A DNA stretch of 53,285 nucleotides from a bacterium (GCA_021799485.1 JAJZAK010000012.1:1-53285); one strand, 5' to 3'; positions 15,748 through 25,067 are shown, counted from the stretch's first letter. A program made the numbers and translations. The notes: generated from the letters alone by a model not told the origin.

Positions 15748-16893
15748 GTGATCCAAAGAGGGCTCCTAAGCCGCAGGGCCCGCCTATTTGCGGCGCCGTT
15801 TTTGGTGTTGGCCACGGGGGGCCTGCTCCGTCCGCTCGCAGCCGGAAGCGCCGGCACGACGGCGGCCGACAAGGAGCTCGGCAAGAAAGCCTTGGGCGTC
15901 CTCATGGCGCGGCTGCGCGACCCGAGCGCGCCCGTGCGCGCCGCGGCGGCCCAAAGCTGGGGGGCGATCGGCAATCCCGCGGCTTTGCCGGTATTGCGCA
16001 AAGCCCTCAAGGATCCGGACGCCTATGTCCGCATCGCCGCGGCGTTCAGCCTGGATACCCTGGGGGATCAAAGGGGGTTTAAGGCTCTCGCCGCGATCGC
16101 CCTCGAAGGCGCCGGCTCCTCCCGGTCGGGCGACCCCGTCGCAGAGCTCAAGCTTCTGGCCAAAAACCGCGCTCGGGCCAGCGCCATCGAGAAGCTTTCT
16201 CTGATCGGCGGGGTGGACGCGGTCCGGGTGATGGAGAAGACTCTCGTGGACGCCTCCGATACGGTCCAGGACGCGACCAAGATCGCATTGGCCCATCTCG
16301 GCTTTTTCGACGAGTACGGCGCGCCATTCGTGACGGCTCTGGGCGATCCGGACCAGGGAGTTCGAGCGGCCGCGGCCGCGGCCCTGGGGCGCATCCAGCG
16401 CGCGGAAGCCCTTCCCGCGCTGATCAAGGCCGCGAACGACCCCGTCGCGAACGTGCGCATGGCGGTGATGGCGGCGCTCGGGAAATTCGACGATCCGGCC
16501 GATCCTGCCGCGACGGCCGCCCTGCGCGCTGGAGCCGCGGACGTGGATTCCCGCGTGCGCTTCAAGGCCTTCGTGGCTCTTTCCGGCCTCAAAGACGACG
16601 GAAGCATCGCCCTTCTCAAGGCGGCCCTCGCCAAGAACCCGACGCCGGAGATTCTCCTCCCCGTCCTGCGAGGTTTGGCCGAACGGGGCCAGACGATCGA
16701 TCTGTCGCTTGTCTCCGTCAATCTAGCCCAGCCCGACCCGGACTTGCGCGCGATCGCCGTCCGGGCCCTTGAAGCCGTCCCGGGCGCCGCCGCGAACGCG
16801 CTCCTCAAGCGCGAGATGGAAAAGGACGCGTCCAAGCGCCTGCAAATCGAGGCCGCGAAGGCTCTCGTCACCAGGCTGGAGAAAATGCCTTGA
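15748..16893 (+). CDS. exported HEAT-repeat protein
   Basis: A 381-aa protein with an N-terminal signal-like segment (RARLFAAPFLVLATGGLL) and then tandem HEAT/PBS-lyase-type helical repeats of about 30 residues through most of its length (LRDPSAPVRAAAAQSWGAIG, LKDPDAYVRIAAAFSLDTLG, LGDPDQGVRAAAAAALGRI, ANDPVANVRMAVMAALGKF). Such solenoids are protein-binding scaffolds. It starts at GTG 15748 behind a TATAGT box. Its TGA overlaps the TTG start of the protease gene (TTGA), so it is first in an operon with the protease and the PorV-like barrel and may help handle one of them in the periplasm. That last point is inference. Confidence 0.8.
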   Translation: MIQRGLLSRRARLFAAPFLVLATGGLLRPLAAGSAGTTAADKELGKKALGVLMARLRDPSAPVRAAAAQSWGAIGNPAALPVLRKALKDPDAYVRIAAAFSLDTLGDQRGFKALAAIALEGAGSSRSGDPVAELKLLAKNRARASAIEKLSLIGGVDAVRVMEKTLVDASDTVQDATKIALAHLGFFDEYGAPFVTALGDPDQGVRAAAAAALGRIQRAEALPALIKAANDPVANVRMAVMAALGKFDDPADPAATAALRAGAADVDSRVRFKAFVALSGLKDDGSIALLKAALAKNPTPEILLPVLRGLAERGQTIDLSLVSVNLAQPDPDLRAIAVRALEAVPGAAANALLKREMEKDASKRLQIEAAKALVTRLEKMP

Positions 16894-19800
16894 AAGGATC
16901 GATCCTTCTTGTGGGGGCGATGTCGATCTTGATTCGCCCCGCCTTCGCCATACTCCCCGGCGTCGGCGCTCGATCCGACGCGAAGCGCTTCCATCTCGAC
17001 CGGCGTGTCCCGCCGGTTCGCCACACCGCCGATGCGGCAAGCCTCGCCGAGCTGGCCAAATTCAAGAAGAGCCATAACGCCCGCTGGAAAGTCCGCTACG
17101 ACGCCCGGACAGGGGCTCTTTCAATGCTGAGGGGCGGACAGCTCGCCTCGGGGCGCCCGGGCGCGCCCGAGGTCGTGGCGCGCTCGTTTCTTCAGGAGCA
17201 GGCGACCCTGACGGGAGTCGACGCGACCACCCTGTCGGTCCTTCGCCAGAACTCGGCCTTCGGACAAAACCACATCCTCTTCAGCCAGAGCTACCGGGGC
17301 CTGCCGGTCGAGTTCGCTCGAGTCAAGGTCCATTTGAACAAGGACAACGCGGTCGTCGGCTTCGAATCGAGCTATGAGCCCAACCTCAACCTGCCGACGA
17401 ATCCTTCCATCTCCCTCGAACAGGCGGCTCTCGCCGTTCAAAAAGACTGCGGCAGCCGGCCTCAGGGCGGAAGCCTCGTCATTCTCGGCAGCCGCGCCCT
17501 GGGCAAGCCCTCCTTGGCTTGGAAGTTCGAGGCCCGCGGCCGCCGCAGCTCGTGGACCTATTACGTGGACGCCCAAACGGGTGCCGTTTTGTTTAGGACG
17601 AGCAACAGGGAGTTCGTTTGCGGCCAGGCGGGAACCGTCAACGGCTACGTCTATATGATCGACCCGTCCTCTTCCGGGCTCTCGCTGCAGCCGTTCGCCA
17701 ACGAGAAAATCTACGTCGGGGACGCCTCGACCTACACCTTGACGGACGCCAACGGCGACTACTGCACGGCGCCGGGGCGGCAGGGGAAGATTTCGGCGCA
17801 GCTTCAGGGGCAGTACGTGAATGTGGCGAACTACCTGGGCCCCGGCGCCCATTACGACAACGGCGGCATGGGCTGGGCGTCCCAGCCCTTGACCGCCTCC
17901 TCGCCGCACCCCTACCCCAACAACGCCGATCTATCGTCGACCATGACCGTGACCGCCAGCACGATGCCGATCGTGGCGGTGGCCCCGGTGTTCACCAACT
18001 TCCAAATGGGCGCCGTGACCGCGAATCAGCTGGCGGGAGGCGAGGGCGGCGACATCACGGACGACGACGAGACCGCCGTCCTGGACGCCGACGGCCATTT
18101 CATGGGATCCTACGTCGGGGACCTGACGCAGAACGGCAGCTTGACGGGGGCGATCGCTCCCGGAACGACGCTGAGCCTTCTTTTGAGATCGAATTCCTCC
18201 GGCCAAAGCTACGGCTATGACATGGGCAGCGTGCTTTACCTGACCCTGGGGGGCGCCGCCGGCTACGTCCCGGGCCCGACCAACATCCCGGGCGCGATCA
18301 GCAGCTTCACCTGGACCCAAACGGGGCTCACCTACCGCAACCTTCACAGCGAGATCAGCCTCTACTACCATCTCAACGCCGCGCACGACTACCTGGTGGG
18401 CGACGTGGACGGCTCGGGCGCCGCGAACCTCGATGGTCCGGCCCCCGCGATGGCGCTCCTGCCTCCGAGCGTCATCAACGCTTTCTACGATCCTGAATAC
18501 AATGTCATCGCCTTCGGCGATCTCAACGACACCGTGCCCTCCGACGCCTTCGCGGACGACGCGACCGTCCCGCATCACGAATTCACCCATTACATGGTCA
18601 ACCAGATCATGCCGATCGTGAACTTCGGAGAATCCGGGGCCCTCTCCGAGGCCAACGCCGACTATTTCTCGGCGACGGAGCTCAACGACCCGGGGATCGG
18701 GGCGTGGGTCGTCTATTCTCTCGCGTATCAGTACTCCACCGCCTACGGCACGCCGCTCCGGCAGCTCGACGACCAGAACGCCTGCCCCAATTCGCCATGC
18801 GAGGTCCTCTCGAACGGCAGCTGGGTCGGCGAAATTCACGCGGACAGCGTCTATCTCAGCCAGGCGCTCTGGGATGTCCGCAAAAATCTGATCAAAAGCC
18901 TCAACAGCTACGCGGACGGCGTTTCCTGCGCGGACAGGCTGGAGTTCCAGGCCTGGTTTTATTATCCGGAGAGTTTCGCGGAGATCGAGCAAGCCCTTCT
19001 TGACGTGGATCAGACGGGAGGGCCCGGCGGAGGACAGCTTCAATCGAAGGGGGGAGTCGCCTGCAACGCCTCCTCCTACATCAACACCTACTTCGCGCTT
19101 CACGCCATCGACTTCCTCGGCGTCGACGCCAATAGCGGCTTCCAGACGGCGCTGGACGTCAGCACCACCCCCACGGTCACGGCGACGATCGGCACAACCG
19201 GCCAGACGAATTTCTACACCTTCGGCTCGGCGGCGGGGATGATTTCCATCTCGATGACGCTCCCGGTGAGCCCGGACGGCGCCAACGGCGGCTATTACTC
19301 GGGCTACATGCTCACCCTTTATGACGACCAGAATAACCAGCTGGCCCAGGCCATCCCCGCCATCAACGGCTTCAACGACATAGGCAACATGTGCGCCAGC
19401 GCCGACTGCACGACCTCGCAGCAGATCGTGACGCTGAGCTATAACGCCACCGAGGCGGAGCAGTACTATCTGGAGGTCTCGGGCGGGCCGACGCTCGACG
19501 GTTCGATTTCGGGCGTCAACAATCCCTTGCCCTATACGCTCTCCTTCTCCTACCCGCAGGCCCAGGCCACCGCCGCGGCCTTGATCAATGCCAGCTTCGA
19601 CAACGACACGATCAGCTTTTCGGCGAACGTGGGGGCCTTCCCCGCCGGAAAGCCGCTTTACAGCTTCGACTGCAGCGGGGCGAACGGCTATGTCCAGCTG
19701 CGGGACCAGGCGCAAAACGTCATGGAGCAGACGCAGACCAACGAACCGGGGAGCCTCCTCGCCTGCGCCTCGGGAGGCGTCACGAACGGGACCGTCAGCG

Positions 19801-20222
19801 GCTCCGTGACGATCCAGCCCGGCTTCGCGGCCCGCTATCCGGCGGTCGGGACCGTTTACGTCGAGGTCTTCGCCTCCAGCACGCTGCACGACGTGGTCAG
19901 CCTCGGCCTTTCGAACCCGATCAATCTCGCGACGAATCAGACGTCCTTCAGCGCTTGGAACAACGTCTTCGACCCCTTGCGGGGCCAACATGCCACGATC
20001 AAATACCAGATTCAGCAGTCAGGACATGTGACGATCAGACTCTACACCCTATCCGGCAGGCTCGTGACGACCTTGCTCGACAACAATTTGCCGGCGGGTG
20101 AGGGTTCGATCGACTGGGCGGGGCAAAACTCCGCTGGCTCGACGGTCGCCAGCGGGGTCTATATCGCCCATATCGACGGCCCCGGCATCTCGCAAACGCA
20201 GAAAATCATCGTGGTGAAATGA
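16890..20222 (+). CDS. secreted thermolysin-like (M4) metalloprotease with FTP propeptide and FlgD-like C-terminal tail
   Basis: A large exported zinc protease, 1,110 aa. A signal peptide occupies about 1-21 (LLVGAMSILIRPAFA). An FTP-type propeptide (RGLPVEFARVKVHLNKDNAV) and PepSY-like region follow. The catalytic site is HHEFTHYM (zinc ligands His563 and His567, Glu564 catalytic) with the downstream ligand Glu587 in GALSEANADYFSA. A pre-peptidase C-terminal-like beta domain comes next. The last 65 residues form a FlgD-like/Por-type tail (VTIRLYTLSGRLVTTLL, SGVYIAHIDG, final KIIVVK). The TTG start overlaps the HEAT gene's stop, and the PorV-like gene starts four bases after its own stop. Tails of this kind in type 9 secretion are recognised by PorV, so the pairing is suggestive. 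Confidence 0.88.
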   Translation: MKGSILLVGAMSILIRPAFAILPGVGARSDAKRFHLDRRVPPVRHTADAASLAELAKFKKSHNARWKVRYDARTGALSMLRGGQLASGRPGAPEVVARSFLQEQATLTGVDATTLSVLRQNSAFGQNHILFSQSYRGLPVEFARVKVHLNKDNAVVGFESSYEPNLNLPTNPSISLEQAALAVQKDCGSRPQGGSLVILGSRALGKPSLAWKFEARGRRSSWTYYVDAQTGAVLFRTSNREFVCGQAGTVNGYVYMIDPSSSGLSLQPFANEKIYVGDASTYTLTDANGDYCTAPGRQGKISAQLQGQYVNVANYLGPGAHYDNGGMGWASQPLTASSPHPYPNNADLSSTMTVTASTMPIVAVAPVFTNFQMGAVTANQLAGGEGGDITDDDETAVLDADGHFMGSYVGDLTQNGSLTGAIAPGTTLSLLLRSNSSGQSYGYDMGSVLYLTLGGAAGYVPGPTNIPGAISSFTWTQTGLTYRNLHSEISLYYHLNAAHDYLVGDVDGSGAANLDGPAPAMALLPPSVINAFYDPEYNVIAFGDLNDTVPSDAFADDATVPHHEFTHYMVNQIMPIVNFGESGALSEANADYFSATELNDPGIGAWVVYSLAYQYSTAYGTPLRQLDDQNACPNSPCEVLSNGSWVGEIHADSVYLSQALWDVRKNLIKSLNSYADGVSCADRLEFQAWFYYPESFAEIEQALLDVDQTGGPGGGQLQSKGGVACNASSYINTYFALHAIDFLGVDANSGFQTALDVSTTPTVTATIGTTGQTNFYTFGSAAGMISISMTLPVSPDGANGGYYSGYMLTLYDDQNNQLAQAIPAINGFNDIGNMCASADCTTSQQIVTLSYNATEAEQYYLEVSGGPTLDGSISGVNNPLPYTLSFSYPQAQATAAALINASFDNDTISFSANVGAFPAGKPLYSFDCSGANGYVQLRDQAQNVMEQTQTNEPGSLLACASGGVTNGTVSGSVTIQPGFAARYPAVGTVYVEVFASSTLHDVVSLGLSNPINLATNQTSFSAWNNVFDPLRGQHATIKYQIQQSGHVTIRLYTLSGRLVTTLLDNNLPAGEGSIDWAGQNSAGSTVASGVYIAHIDGPGISQTQKIIVVK

Positions 20223-20226
20223 TGCG

Positions 20227-21432
20227 GTGGGCCCAACGAAGCTTCGAAGGCTCCTAGCGTTCGGAGCCGTCATCCTCCTCTTGGCGGAGGAGGCGCAGGC
20301 GGGCGGCGGTGCCGGAGTGACCGCTGAACCGGCCCTTTTGATCCCGCTGGGCGCGCGCGCCGACGGGATGGGTTCGGCCTTCACGGCTTTGGCGGATGAC
20401 TCCTCGGCCCTCTATTACAACCCCGCGGGCATGAGCCGTCTTCCCTTCCACGAACTCGCGCTTTCGTATCTGTCCGGGATCTCGAACAACAACCTCCAGG
20501 ACATCGCCTACGCCGGGCCGTTGCCCTTCTCGGGGCTCAGCGACAACGGAGACGCGGCCTTCGGCGCGAGCCTGCTTTATAACAACGACGGCACGATCAA
20601 CGTCAACACCACCAACCCCGACGGCTCCTACGCGGGCTCGTCGAGCTTCAACGCCGGCAACGACCTGATCGCCACGATGGGCTACTCGGAGCGCCTGGGA
20701 CGCACGGAGCTGCCTTATGGGTCCCAGCTTCTGCAAGTGGACCACTACGTGGGCGTCTCCGGGGAGTACATCAAGTCGACCTTGGCCCAGCAGTATTCGG
20801 CGGAGACCGAAGCGGGCAGCGCCGGGTATCTGGCGGACATCCCGGCCCTGGGCCTGAGCGCGGGCGCCTCGGTGCTCAATATGGGCGGACGCCTCCGCTA
20901 TATCCAGGCCTCGGACCCCTTGCCCTCCATGCTCAAGGCCGGCGTGGGATGGACTCGCGGGGGGCGATGGGGGATGATGGAGTTCGACGCCGACATGACG
21001 CATCTTTTCACGGAGGGGCAGCAGTTCTACGCCATCGGCGGCGAATATCGGATTTTTAACCGCTATGCCGTGCGCCTGGGCTACCAATACGACGCTGGAA
21101 GCCCGCTGGGCTTGACGACCGGGTTCGGCTTCAACTGGAACCGGGAATTGATCCTCGACGTGGCGTGGCTGATGTCCACGCAAGGACTCAACGACCAGAT
21201 GCGCCTGACCGTCTCCTATCGATTCGGCCGGGAAAGCCGCCAGGAGATGGACAGGCGTTCGCGCGTCAACATAAGCCCCTCGGATCTTTCGCCGCCGGCG
21301 CTCAAGAATCTCGATAAGCAGGTGCCGCGCCTCCAAGTATTCCCCGACTCTCCGGTGCGCCCCTCCGGAGCTTCGACGTTACAGGAACCGCCAGCGCGGC
21401 AAGACAAGAACGCGGTCCCGGGCTGGCAATAA
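20227..21432 (+). CDS. PorV/PorQ-like outer membrane beta-barrel protein
   Basis: A 401-aa outer-membrane barrel of the PorV/PorQ (FadL-like) group. After a signal peptide (LAFGAVILLLAEEAQAG) comes the hallmark segment PLGARADGMGSAFTALADDS followed by SALYYNPAGMSRL, which is the group's most conserved block. Many alternating strands follow (VRLGYQYDAGSPLGLTTGFG, then FNWNRELILDVAWL). A Pro/Ser-rich tail of about 60 residues after the barrel is unusual. GTG at 20227 is the start; an ATG five bases earlier is in another frame and soon stops. It sits four bases after the protease gene. In type 9 secretion PorV receives cargo C-terminal domains at the outer membrane; whether this one does is unproven. 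Confidence 0.82.
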   Translation: MGPTKLRRLLAFGAVILLLAEEAQAGGGAGVTAEPALLIPLGARADGMGSAFTALADDSSALYYNPAGMSRLPFHELALSYLSGISNNNLQDIAYAGPLPFSGLSDNGDAAFGASLLYNNDGTINVNTTNPDGSYAGSSSFNAGNDLIATMGYSERLGRTELPYGSQLLQVDHYVGVSGEYIKSTLAQQYSAETEAGSAGYLADIPALGLSAGASVLNMGGRLRYIQASDPLPSMLKAGVGWTRGGRWGMMEFDADMTHLFTEGQQFYAIGGEYRIFNRYAVRLGYQYDAGSPLGLTTGFGFNWNRELILDVAWLMSTQGLNDQMRLTVSYRFGRESRQEMDRRSRVNISPSDLSPPALKNLDKQVPRLQVFPDSPVRPSGASTLQEPPARQDKNAVPGWQ

Positions 21433-21437
21433 AAGGA

Positions 21438-21443
21438 TAGAAT
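21438..21443 (+). promoter_or_regulatory. -10 box TAGAAT for a likely leaderless transcript
   Basis: TAGAAT ends eight bases before the ATG of the Xaa-Pro aminopeptidase gene. The upstream gene's stop is only six bases before the box, so the aminopeptidase may have its own leaderless transcript as well as read-through from the operon. Confidence 0.45.
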
Positions 21444-21451
21444 AGCCGGCA

Positions 21452-22840
21452 ATGAACAAGCAGGAGCGGCCGCGGAGCCCGGGGCATTACGGCGCCATAC
21501 GCCGCAGCCTCGCCAAGAGGCTTCCGGACGGCCTCATCCTTCTTTCCGGGGCAGCGCCCTGCCGCCGCAACGGAGACGTCGAGTATCCCTTCCGGCAAAG
21601 CTCCGATTTCCTCTATGTGAGCGGCATTCCCCGCCCGCACTGCCGGATTCTCATCGACCCTCGCCGCGGCCGCGAGACCCTGTTCATTCCCAAGATCGAC
21701 GATCACTACCGCATTTGGCTGGGAAATCTCCCGGGGCCCGAGGAGGCCAAGGCGCTTTACGGGTTTGAGCGGGTTTTCTACAACGACCGGCTCCCGGCCG
21801 TCCTCAAGGCCCAGGGCCGAGGCTATCGGAAGCTTTACGCGGATGCGGAATCCATGAAATCCGTCAAAGCGCCGAAAGGCCTTCGACCGGCTAAAAGCGA
21901 GCTTCGGGACGCCTTGGATGAGATGAGGGCCGTCAAAACCCCGGGGGAAGTCGCCTTATTAAGGAAGGCGTCCGAGGTTTCCGGCCTTGCGCACCGGGCC
22001 GCGATGCGTTCGGCGCGCGCCGGGTTATACGAGTATGAAGTGCAGGCGGTTTTCGAGGCCGAATGCCTGCGGCGCGGGCTAAAATATTTGGGCTATCCCT
22101 CGATCGTCGCCTCGGGAAAAAACGCGGCGGTGCTGCATTACCAGGACAACGACGCCGTCCTCAAGGACGGCGATCTCCTGCTCATCGACGCCGCGGCCGA
22201 GGCCGACGGCTATTCCGCCGACATCACGAGGACATTCCCCATCGGACGCCGCTTCGGCTCCCGGCAGAGGGATATCTACGCCCTGGTGCTGGCGGCGCAG
22301 AAAAGCTCGATCGACAAGGCCCGCCCGGGCTTTCTCGCGGCCGAGCTTCACCTTCATTCGATGCGGGTCATCGCCCGGGGCCTCAAGGATCTCGGCATCC
22401 TGAAAGGAGAGGAGTCGGCTCTTGTCGAGGGGGGGGCGACGCGGCTTTTCTATCCGCACGGGATCGGCCACATGCTGGGGCTCGACGTCCACGACTCCTT
22501 GGGCGGCCGCAAGCGCTGCCTGCCCAATCCGACCAAGGTGCCGGTGCGCTTCAACGCTCGTCTTGAGCCGAATTTCGTCATCACCATCGAGCCGGGGGTG
22601 TATTTCCACCAAGCCATTCTTTCCAACCCCAAGATCAGACGGCGCTACCGTTCGTTCGTTGACTTCGACAAAGCCTCGGAATTCCTGGAGGTCGGAGGAA
22701 TCCGCATCGAGGACGACGTCGTCGTCCGGCCCGAGGGCCCTCCCCTGAACTTGACCGACGTCCCCAAGGAGATCGCCGAGATCGAGGCGATCCGCTCCGA
22801 GGCGCTTGAGCCAAGGGCCATGGCAGATGGGGTCGAATAA
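21452..22840 (+). CDS. pepP: Xaa-Pro aminopeptidase (M24B)
   Basis: Removes N-terminal residues that precede proline; cytoplasmic dinuclear metallopeptidase of 462 aa. The N-terminal AMP_N domain (LPDGLILLSGAAPCRRNGDV, FLYVSGIPRPHCRILI) is followed by the pita-bread domain. All five metal ligands are present: the two Asp in LLLIDAAAEADGYSADITRT, His in FYPHGIGHMLGLDVHD, Glu in ITIEPGVYF and Glu in GGIRIEDDVVV. The C-terminus is about 25 residues longer than that of the E. coli enzyme. It follows the PorV-like gene by 19 bases but has its own -10 box, so membership of that operon is uncertain. Confidence 0.93.
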   Translation: MNKQERPRSPGHYGAIRRSLAKRLPDGLILLSGAAPCRRNGDVEYPFRQSSDFLYVSGIPRPHCRILIDPRRGRETLFIPKIDDHYRIWLGNLPGPEEAKALYGFERVFYNDRLPAVLKAQGRGYRKLYADAESMKSVKAPKGLRPAKSELRDALDEMRAVKTPGEVALLRKASEVSGLAHRAAMRSARAGLYEYEVQAVFEAECLRRGLKYLGYPSIVASGKNAAVLHYQDNDAVLKDGDLLLIDAAAEADGYSADITRTFPIGRRFGSRQRDIYALVLAAQKSSIDKARPGFLAAELHLHSMRVIARGLKDLGILKGEESALVEGGATRLFYPHGIGHMLGLDVHDSLGGRKRCLPNPTKVPVRFNARLEPNFVITIEPGVYFHQAILSNPKIRRRYRSFVDFDKASEFLEVGGIRIEDDVVVRPEGPPLNLTDVPKEIAEIEAIRSEALEPRAMADGVE

Positions 22841-22845
22841 AGGCG

Positions 22846-24129
22846 CTAACCCGCCCCGATAAGACGCCTCGCTCCTGCCGTCAGTCCCCATAGCCCCCAA
22901 ATCCAGGCGAGCATCGCCAGGCTCTGGGCCGCGCTGAAGGTCCTTAAAAGGAGCCAGAGGGAGATCCACGGTTCGGCAAGCAGCGAGGCGCCGCGAAGAA
23001 CGGGGTGGTCTCGGATGACGGGTTCGACGGCGTTGAAGCCTTCCGCGCGGAGCTTGGAGAGGATGCGGCTTTGAAGATCCGGCGCGGCGAGACGGCTCCA
23101 ACCGGGAAGACGCAGGACGTTCCAGGCGCAGGAAGCGTAGCCGTAGCCGTGATTGTCGCTGTCGGCGACGAGATAGAGATTGTTCCGGCGGGCGAGGCCG
23201 ACGATCAGCTTCTCGAGGGCCTCCGGGTATCCGCGCGGCTTGGGAGCCGCGTTGAAGATCTCGAAGCCGGGGGCTCCGAGGGCCGCCAAACGAGCGGGGG
23301 TTTCCAGGGAGTATCTTTTCCAATCCTCGGGAGCGCAGAAAAAGAGGCTGCTTGCCGAGGCGGCGAGTTGGATGAGTTCGGCTAAACCTGCGGCATCCGC
23401 GTCGATTGGCGGAGGGGCGCCAAGGATGACGAAATGGAGTCCCTCCGCCTGGAGCTCCTCGCCTTTAAGCGAGGCGTAGGGGGGGGCGCCCGCGGAGCGC
23501 CCAAATGCCGCCCGGGCGCCCGCCGCGGTTTTATGGTCGGTGATGAAGGCGGCGCCGAAGCCGCAGGCGCGATGCCAGGCGATGTTGCGGGCGGGAGTGA
23601 AGAACTTGACTCCGTCCCAGGAATACGAGCTGTGCGAGTGGAAATCGACCGCCAGAAGATCGGGAGCGTCGAGGGCGATCCGGGCCGTCGGACGTGGGAA
23701 GAAAAGAGTCCAGGCGATGAAGGACGCGGCGCCGAGCCAGTAGAGGGCGGAGAAGATCAGGATTCGCCGCCATGGGGAGGGGCGCGGGCGCGTATATCCA
23801 AGCCGCCCAAGGAGGGCGAGATAAGCCAGAAGCACCCAGGCCAGGAAGGCGGCGTCCTGGCCGAGGCTGTTGCAGTTGAGCCAGTCGGCGAGGGTGGAGA
23901 AGGGCGTCAGCAGCAGGTGGCCCGCGGGAAAGAGGAGGCCGGCGTGAGAGGCGGCGGCGCCGGTCCTGGCGTCGAGGAGCGCCGGTCTTGGGAAAAACAG
24001 GGCCAGGACGATGGGGAGGGACAAAACAAGCGGCCACAGAAGGCGGCGAAAGGCGCCCGCGGAGATTCCTTCCGGAGCCTCTTTTTGACTTCTGGGGTCT
24101 TCCGTCGCTTTTTTAGAGCGCCAAAGCAC
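22846..24129 (-). CDS. membrane-anchored PHP-domain metallo-hydrolase
   Basis: A 427-aa protein with several N-terminal membrane helices (LLWPLVLSLPIVLALFF, FLAWVLLAYLALLGRLGY, ILIFSALYWLGAASFIAWTL), then a PHP domain, and a final helix pair near the C-terminus. Metal-binding signatures of PHP phosphoesterases are present: DFHSHSSYSWDG (HxH), ITDHKT, KGEEL and DSDNHGYG. The reaction is likely phosphate-ester hydrolysis on an unknown substrate, probably at the outer face of the membrane. The GTG at 24129 lies 17 bases inside the end of the upstream gene, so the two are co-translated. A gene order of an unknown ParB-fold-like protein followed by a membrane PHP protein is not one I recognise. 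Confidence 0.75.
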   Translation of the reverse strand: MLWRSKKATEDPRSQKEAPEGISAGAFRRLLWPLVLSLPIVLALFFPRPALLDARTGAAASHAGLLFPAGHLLLTPFSTLADWLNCNSLGQDAAFLAWVLLAYLALLGRLGYTRPRPSPWRRILIFSALYWLGAASFIAWTLFFPRPTARIALDAPDLLAVDFHSHSSYSWDGVKFFTPARNIAWHRACGFGAAFITDHKTAAGARAAFGRSAGAPPYASLKGEELQAEGLHFVILGAPPPIDADAAGLAELIQLAASASSLFFCAPEDWKRYSLETPARLAALGAPGFEIFNAAPKPRGYPEALEKLIVGLARRNNLYLVADSDNHGYGYASCAWNVLRLPGWSRLAAPDLQSRILSKLRAEGFNAVEPVIRDHPVLRGASLLAEPWISLWLLLRTFSAAQSLAMLAWIWGLWGLTAGARRLIGAG

Positions 24130-25018
24130 CGAGACGCTCGTCGAGGCGTTCGCGCGGGGTTTTGCCGGTCTCTTCCTGCGGGAGGAGGGCGTACTTGCTG
24201 GCTTTATAGGAAAGGATCGTTAGAAAGCGAGCCGGGACCCCCGCCCTCCGGTAGGCGGCGAGCTTGTGGTGCCCGTCGAGGACGAAGCCGCCGAAGAAGG
24301 AGTGCATATTTTTCGCGTCGCCCTTGGCCACGGCCGCCGGGACGGGGCGCTGGTAAAAGCCCAGCAGAAGGACCTTCGGCCTGTCGCCGTTGCGGATCAT
24401 GGACTCGTAGACCTTCACGAACTCGTCCTTGCGCTTGGACACCGGGATCAGGGGGATGATAAAGCTGAACTGCTTTTCCGCGGGGTAGGGGGACTCATGG
24501 CGGAAAACCCGCGGCCGGGAGCTTTCGTAATGCTCCCAACCGGAAAGAAGGCCCGCTTCCTCGGGAGATTCCAGGTCCCAAAGCTCAAGGAATTCGGGAT
24601 TGCGGAAATAGGAGCCTTCGTCGTTGTCCCGATAAGGGCCGCCAAGATTGACCTCGGTTTCGAAGACGGCGTATTCGCCCTTTTCAAAGAGCTCGAAAAG
24701 CGGGGAGAGCTCCCAGAGCATTTCCTCGTCGATCGGGCGGGGAATTTGGATCGTCTTCGGGATGTTGACGACTTTTTTCTGCGAGAAGACGGCCGGCGCT
24801 TTGAGGCAATGGAACCAGAAATGGCAGGTGTCGCAGGTGTTGCCGATCTCGAAGCTTTTGAGGGTGTTGATCTCCAGGCAGAGGAGATTCGTCTTGTCCT
24901 CGCGCCGGCTCTGGCTGATCTTGAAAAATCCCCGGCCGGAGTTGAGCTTGACCCTGAGGAGGCCGCGCGAAATCTTCTCGATCTCCATCTTGGACTGGAG
25001 AACCGTTGATTTCGTCAT
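24113..25018 (-). CDS. unknown protein with CxxC cluster and ParB-like DGHHKLAAY motif
   Basis: A 301-aa soluble protein. A cysteine cluster, CDTCHFWFHCLK (C-x2-C-x5-C), lies at about residues 63-74 and could bind a metal. The C-terminal part carries VLDGHHKLAAYRRAGVP, close to the DGHHR.A motif of ParB/sulfiredoxin-fold enzymes, where this loop binds nucleotide. The middle is rich in charged and aromatic residues (SYFRNPEFLELWDLESPEEA). The ATG at 25018 is preferred over the adjacent upstream TTG. A TATACT box sits six bases before it, so the mRNA is probably leaderless. The gene runs 17 bases into the PHP gene. No function is known; ParB-like enzymes include CTPases, nucleases and kinases. 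Confidence 0.6.
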   Translation of the reverse strand: MTKSTVLQSKMEIEKISRGLLRVKLNSGRGFFKISQSRREDKTNLLCLEINTLKSFEIGNTCDTCHFWFHCLKAPAVFSQKKVVNIPKTIQIPRPIDEEMLWELSPLFELFEKGEYAVFETEVNLGGPYRDNDEGSYFRNPEFLELWDLESPEEAGLLSGWEHYESSRPRVFRHESPYPAEKQFSFIIPLIPVSKRKDEFVKVYESMIRNGDRPKVLLLGFYQRPVPAAVAKGDAKNMHSFFGGFVLDGHHKLAAYRRAGVPARFLTILSYKASKYALLPQEETGKTPRERLDERLGALAL

Positions 25019-25024
25019 CAACCC

Positions 25025-25030
25025 AGTATA
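25025..25030 (-). promoter_or_regulatory. -10 box TATACT, near-leaderless
   Basis: On the minus strand TATACT ends six bases before the ATG at 25018 (three before an alternative TTG). No Shine-Dalgarno fits in that space. The region is a divergent promoter shared with the coiled-coil gene. Confidence 0.5.
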
Positions 25031-25067
25031 ACAAATTCGATGTTATAAATTCGTAACGGACGGCCGT

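Noticed and set aside
17931-19991. 686-codon open frame on the minus strand inside the protease gene
   Set aside because: The plus-strand protein has a full protease architecture; the antisense translation is low-complexity Arg/Val/Gly sequence.
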